A DNA stretch of 9,641 nt. It comes from an uncultured Bacteroidota bacterium (GTDB lineage: Bacteria; Bacteroidota; Bacteroidia; Chitinophagales; Chitinophagaceae). A program made the translations under genes and the position numbers. Positions within the stretch are counted from its first letter, which is position 1. Each line of letters begins with the position of its first letter. The stretch is taken from NCBI GenBank assembly GCA_946479055.1, contig CAMLEX010000134.1:1-9641 (forward strand). Reading direction: 5' to 3'. This document shows, one piece after another, positions 6,429-9,641 of this stretch. The notes under the pieces were generated by a model. That model was not told the DNA's origin. It did not search any database and saw only the letters and a list, made by a program, of their open reading frames with translations.

Positions 6429-6451
6429 CTACGTTTAACGCTTGTCGATTT

Positions 6452-9400
6452 ATGAGTTATACTCCTGTTAATAAAGTACGAATAGTAACGGCGGCCTCTT
6501 TATTTGATGGCCATGATGCTGCAATCAATATTATGCGCCGTATTATGCAAGGCAAAGGCGCCGAGATCATTCACCTTGGGCACAACCGTTCTGTAAAAGA
6601 AATAGTGGAAACAGCTATTGAAGAAGATGTGCAAGGCATTGCTATTACCAGTTACCAGGGCGGGCATGTGGAATTTTTTAAATACATGAAAGACCTGCTG
6701 GAAGAAAATGGTTGCGGGCATATCAAAATATTCGGCGGCGGTGGGGGAACGATACTGCCGGACGAAGTTGAGGAATTGCATAAATATGGGATTACAAGGA
6801 TTTATTCCCCGGATGATGGCAGAAAGATGGGATTAGAAGGTATGATAGAGGACGTTATTGGATCGTGTGATGTACAATTAAATGGGAAAGCTGATTATGA
6901 AACTGCGTTGAAATTGGAAGAAGCGAAAGATGTAAGAAAGATTGCAAGAGAAATAACAAATGCAGAAAATGGTCATCCGGCAACCTATAATCGGCAACCG
7001 GCAACAAGGAACATCCCTGTTTTAGGTATTACTGGAACTGGTGGTGCTGGCAAATCTTCAGTCACCGATGAGATCGTCAGAAGATTTTTGACCAACTTTA
7101 GCGATAAAACAATCGCTGTTATTTCTGTTGATCCATCCAAGAAGAAAACAGGCGGTGCTTTACTGGGTGATAGGATCAGAATGAATTCCATTTCTCATCC
7201 CCGGGCTTATATGCGAAGCCTGGCGACAAGAGATGATAATACGGCGCTAAGTCATTATGTACAGGATGCCATTGATATTTGTAAAGCAGCCGGCTTTGAT
7301 TTTATTATTTTAGAAAGTGCCGGTGTTGGACAAAGTGATGCTTCTATTTTAGATTATTGTGATGTAAGTATGTATGTGATGACTCCGGAATATGGTGCGG
7401 CGTCACAACTGGAAAAGATCAATATGCTGGATTATGCAGACCTGGTTTGCCTCAACAAATTTGATAAAGCCGGGGCCCTGGATGCATTAACCGATGTAAA
7501 AAAACAATACAAACGAAATCACGGTTTATGGACGGCCAACGATGAGGAATTGCCGATCATAGGGACAATGGCCAGTAAATTCAATGATGATGGTGTCAAT
7601 CATTTGTTTGATTTGTTGTTGAAAAAAATTGAAGCGAAAACCGGCATTACATTCGGTGAATATCATTTTGCAGAGACAGCTAAAGTTTCACAGGCGGTAA
7701 TTCCTTCCAACAGAACAAGGTATTTAAGTGAGATAAGCGAGAATAACCGCAACTATGATCAGTTAGTAAAAGATCAATCCAATATTGCTACTAAATTATA
7801 CCAACTGCAGGGTGCATTAATGACTCTTCAAAGTGCGGAGCCTAAAGCATCCTCCACTGGAGGGGGTTTGGGGGAAGTCGAAGCGGCCCTTCAAAAGCAA
7901 ATTGATTTTTACACCGACCAGCTTACACCTGTTAGTCGTAAACTGATCACCAACTGGCCGGAAAAAATAAAAGAATACCAGAAAGATTTTTATGAATACA
8001 CGGTTAGGGATAAGGTGATCAAACAACCGATGATCACTAAAAGCCTGAGTGGTACCAGAATCCCAAAGGTCGTATTACCAAAATTCAAAGACTGGGGTGA
8101 TATACTTCGTTGGCAGGCACAGGAAAATGTGCCCGGTCATTTTCCTTTTACAGCCGGTGTATTTCCATTAAAAAGAGAAGGAGAAGATCCGACAAGAATG
8201 TTTGCCGGTGAAGGTGGGCCTGAAAGAACCAACAGAAGATTTCATTATGTATCTGTAGATCAACCCGCGAAGCGTTTATCTACAGCTTTTGACAGCGTTA
8301 CCTTATACGGTGAAGACCCCGATCATCGTCCTGATATTTATGGCAAGGTGGGCAACAGCGGTGTAAGTATTGCCACAGTTGATGATGCTAAAAAATTATA
8401 CAGTGGTTTTGATCTTTGTGATCCGAAAACTTCTGTCAGCATGACCATCAATGGTCCGGCACCAATGTTACTTGCATTCTTTTTAAATGCAGCTATTGAT
8501 CAGCAATGTGAAAAAAAGATAGGAGAGCTAGGATTAGAAAATGAGCTAAAAAGAAGGATCGAGGAAAAATATGGAAGCCTCAATGCACCTGTATATAACA
8601 ATCCTTCTTTTCCCGGCGAATTACCCAAAGGAAATAACGGCTTGGGCTTAAAATTATTAGGCTTGTCAGGGGATGAAATTTTACCAGCCGACGTATATAA
8701 GCAATGTAAACAAACCGCCCTGGAACAGGTGAGAGGAACTGTACAGGCGGATATTTTAAAAGAAGACCAGGCGCAAAACACCTGTATCTTTTCAACCGAG
8801 TTCGCATTAAAGTTGATGGGAGATGTGCAGCAATATTTTATTGAACAAAAAGTAAGAAACTTCTATAGCGTAAGTATCAGTGGTTATCATATAGCGGAAG
8901 CAGGTGCTAATCCTATAACACAATTGGCATTTACATTGGCAAACGGGTTTACTTATGTTGAATATTACCTGAGCCGGGGAATGAATATTGATGATTTTGC
9001 TCCCAATCTTTCTTTCTTCTTCAGCAATGGTATGGATGCTGAGTACAGTGTAATAGGAAGAGTGGCCCGGCGCATCTGGGCCAAAGCGATGAAGTATAAA
9101 TACAAAGCGAATAAGCGGAGCCAGATGTTGAAATATCATATCCAGACATCAGGAAGAAGTTTGCATGCGCAGGAAATTGACTTCAATGATATCAGAACCA
9201 CATTGCAGGCTTTATATGCCATCTATGACAATTGCAATAGCCTTCACACCAATGCGTATGACGAAGCGATAACAACTCCGACTGAAGAAAGTGTTCGTCG
9301 TGCTATGGCGATACAACTGATCATTAACCGCGAATTGGGAACAGCAAAAAACGAAAATCCTAACCAGGGATCTTTCCTTATTGAAGAATTGACTGATCTT

Positions 9401-9641
9401 GTTGAAGAAGCGGTGTTAACAGAATTTGACCGGCTTACAGAAAGAGGAGGTGTATTAGGCGCAATGGAAAGAATGTATCAACGCAATAAGATTCAGGAAG
9501 AAAGTTTATTTTATGAGCATCAAAAACATACCGGAGAATTACCTCTGATCGGTGTCAATACTTTTCTCAATAAAAAAGGAAGTCCCACTATTATTCCCCG
9601 TGAAGTGATACGCAGCACTACCGAAGAAAAAGAATTGCAGA
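6452..9641 (+). CDS. icmF: Fused isobutyryl-CoA mutase (IcmF type), C-terminus beyond window
   Basis: The frame is open for 1063 codons and runs off the right edge; relatives suggest some 50-70 residues are missing. IcmF interconverts isobutyryl-CoA and n-butyryl-CoA with adenosylcobalamin and carries its own G-protein chaperone. The B12 domain (about 8-140) has FDGHDAA with cobalt-ligand H21, ITSYQGGH and a GGGGG turn. The G domain (about 190-420) has P-loop GTGGAGKS (195-202), ESAGVGQSD (288-296) and NKFD (335-338). The mutase domain (about 540 onward) has [24 protein letters not shown] and SISGYH (H813). Where methylmalonyl-CoA mutase has the substrate-binding Tyr and Arg, this protein has F584 and Q775, as in IcmF and against methylmalonyl-CoA. 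The ATG at 6452 is the first in frame after a TAG at 6407 and gives the family N-terminus. Both interdomain linkers carry repeat-like DNA read in frame (6978-7005 and 7851-7874). No frameshift is seen. Confidence 0.93.
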   Translation, partial: MSYTPVNKVRIVTAASLFDGHDAAINIMRRIMQGKGAEIIHLGHNRSVKEIVETAIEEDVQGIAITSYQGGHVEFFKYMKDLLEENGCGHIKIFGGGGGTILPDEVEELHKYGITRIYSPDDGRKMGLEGMIEDVIGSCDVQLNGKADYETALKLEEAKDVRKIAREITNAENGHPATYNRQPATRNIPVLGITGTGGAGKSSVTDEIVRRFLTNFSDKTIAVISVDPSKKKTGGALLGDRIRMNSISHPRAYMRSLATRDDNTALSHYVQDAIDICKAAGFDFIILESAGVGQSDASILDYCDVSMYVMTPEYGAASQLEKINMLDYADLVCLNKFDKAGALDALTDVKKQYKRNHGLWTANDEELPIIGTMASKFNDDGVNHLFDLLLKKIEAKTGITFGEYHFAETAKVSQAVIPSNRTRYLSEISENNRNYDQLVKDQSNIATKLYQLQGALMTLQSAEPKASSTGGGLGEVEAALQKQIDFYTDQLTPVSRKLITNWPEKIKEYQKDFYEYTVRDKVIKQPMITKSLSGTRIPKVVLPKFKDWGDILRWQAQENVPGHFPFTAGVFPLKREGEDPTRMFAGEGGPERTNRRFHYVSVDQPAKRLSTAFDSVTLYGEDPDHRPDIYGKVGNSGVSIATVDDAKKLYSGFDLCDPKTSVSMTINGPAPMLLAFFLNAAIDQQCEKKIGELGLENELKRRIEEKYGSLNAPVYNNPSFPGELPKGNNGLGLKLLGLSGDEILPADVYKQCKQTALEQVRGTVQADILKEDQAQNTCIFSTEFALKLMGDVQQYFIEQKVRNFYSVSISGYHIAEAGANPITQLAFTLANGFTYVEYYLSRGMNIDDFAPNLSFFFSNGMDAEYSVIGRVARRIWAKAMKYKYKANKRSQMLKYHIQTSGRSLHAQEIDFNDIRTTLQALYAIYDNCNSLHTNAYDEAITTPTEESVRRAMAIQLIINRELGTAKNENPNQGSFLIEELTDLVEEAVLTEFDRLTERGGVLGAMERMYQRNKIQEESLFYEHQKHTGELPLIGVNTFLNKKGSPTIIPREVIRSTTEEKELQ
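6978..7005 (+). repeat. Tandem 7-base tract (CGGCAAC) inside icmF linker
   Basis: CGGCAAC occurs at 6978-6984, 6992-6998 and 6999-7005, with a degenerate unit CTATAAT at 6985-6991 keeping the 7-base phase. The 28-nt tract is translated as [10 protein letters not shown] (residues 176-185), between the B12-binding domain and the P-loop of the G domain. It has the same size (four units) as the intergenic heptamer tracts at 641-668 and 807-834. Confidence 0.65.
7851..7874 (+). repeat. G-rich palindromic element inside second icmF linker
   Basis: CCTCCA (7851-7856) and TGGAGG (7858-7863) form a perfect inverted repeat around one C, followed by a G-rich run with GGGGG at 7862-7866 and again at 7870-7874. 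It resembles short GC-rich repeats found between genes in Bacteroidota (recollection, not searched). It is translated in frame as SSTGGGLGE (about residues 467-475), a low-complexity patch in the helical linker between the G domain and the mutase domain. Confidence 0.55.

Noticed and set aside
6394..6451. Cobalamin riboswitch before icmF
   Set aside because: Fewer than 60 nt lie between the divergent promoter and the ATG, far too short, and no B12-box-like sequence is seen.
6858..6990. Possible frameshift or gene boundary between the B12 domain and G domain of icmF
   Set aside because: Standalone mutase subunits exist, so I checked for a stop and restart. The frame is continuous and both flanks match the fused IcmF order.
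8500..9139. Several minus-strand frames of 75-110 codons
   Set aside because: All are antisense to the mutase domain of icmF, which is open and motif-rich throughout.

Overview
The window looks like chromosomal DNA of a Bacteroidota bacterium, most likely Chitinophagaceae or a close relative (inference). The signs are moderate-to-low GC, almost no Shine-Dalgarno sequences, several close matches to the Bacteroidota -33/-7 promoter pattern (TTG or TTTG, about 17-21 nt, TAnnTTTG), and protein types common in that phylum. There is no transposase, integrase, phage gene, CRISPR array, tRNA or rRNA. Every major reading frame is intact.

Layout. 1-190 (-) is the N-terminal part of an unrecognised gene running off the left edge. 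257-637 (+) is ridA, divergent from it. 848-1942 (+) is a calcineurin-like metallophosphoesterase. It converges on 2021-3982 (-), a secreted M1-family metallopeptidase, with a hairpin terminator between them. 4169-4885 (-) is a MurU-like sugar-1-phosphate nucleotidylyltransferase. 4885-6357 (-) is an AmgK-like anomeric sugar kinase fused to the C-terminal domain of RapZ. These two genes overlap by one base (TAATG). Divergent from them, 6452 to the right edge (+) is a fused adenosylcobalamin-dependent acyl-CoA mutase of the IcmF type, with B12 domain, G-protein chaperone domain and mutase domain in one chain. Its last few dozen residues lie outside the window.

How the genes may work together. 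The kinase and nucleotidylyltransferase form a two-step route from a free amino sugar (by analogy MurNAc, possibly GlcNAc) to the sugar-1-phosphate and then the UDP-sugar, that is, peptidoglycan recycling. The kinase also carries the RapZ domain that senses glucosamine-6-phosphate in enterobacteria. This suggests that the salvage enzyme is itself an amino-sugar sensor, and it is the most interesting system in the window. IcmF is an independent metabolic gene (branched-chain acyl-CoA metabolism), as are ridA, the phosphoesterase and the peptidase.

The second theme is short repeats. Four tracts of four tandem 7- or 8-base units occur in gaps or protein linkers: 641-668, its inverted counterpart 807-834, 4093-4124, and 6978-7005 inside icmF. 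A G-rich palindromic element at 7851-7874 lies in a second icmF linker. The two tracts in icmF are read through in frame and fall exactly between domains. No gene-free stretch exceeds 300 bases; the largest gaps are 638-847 and 3983-4168, and both hold such tracts.
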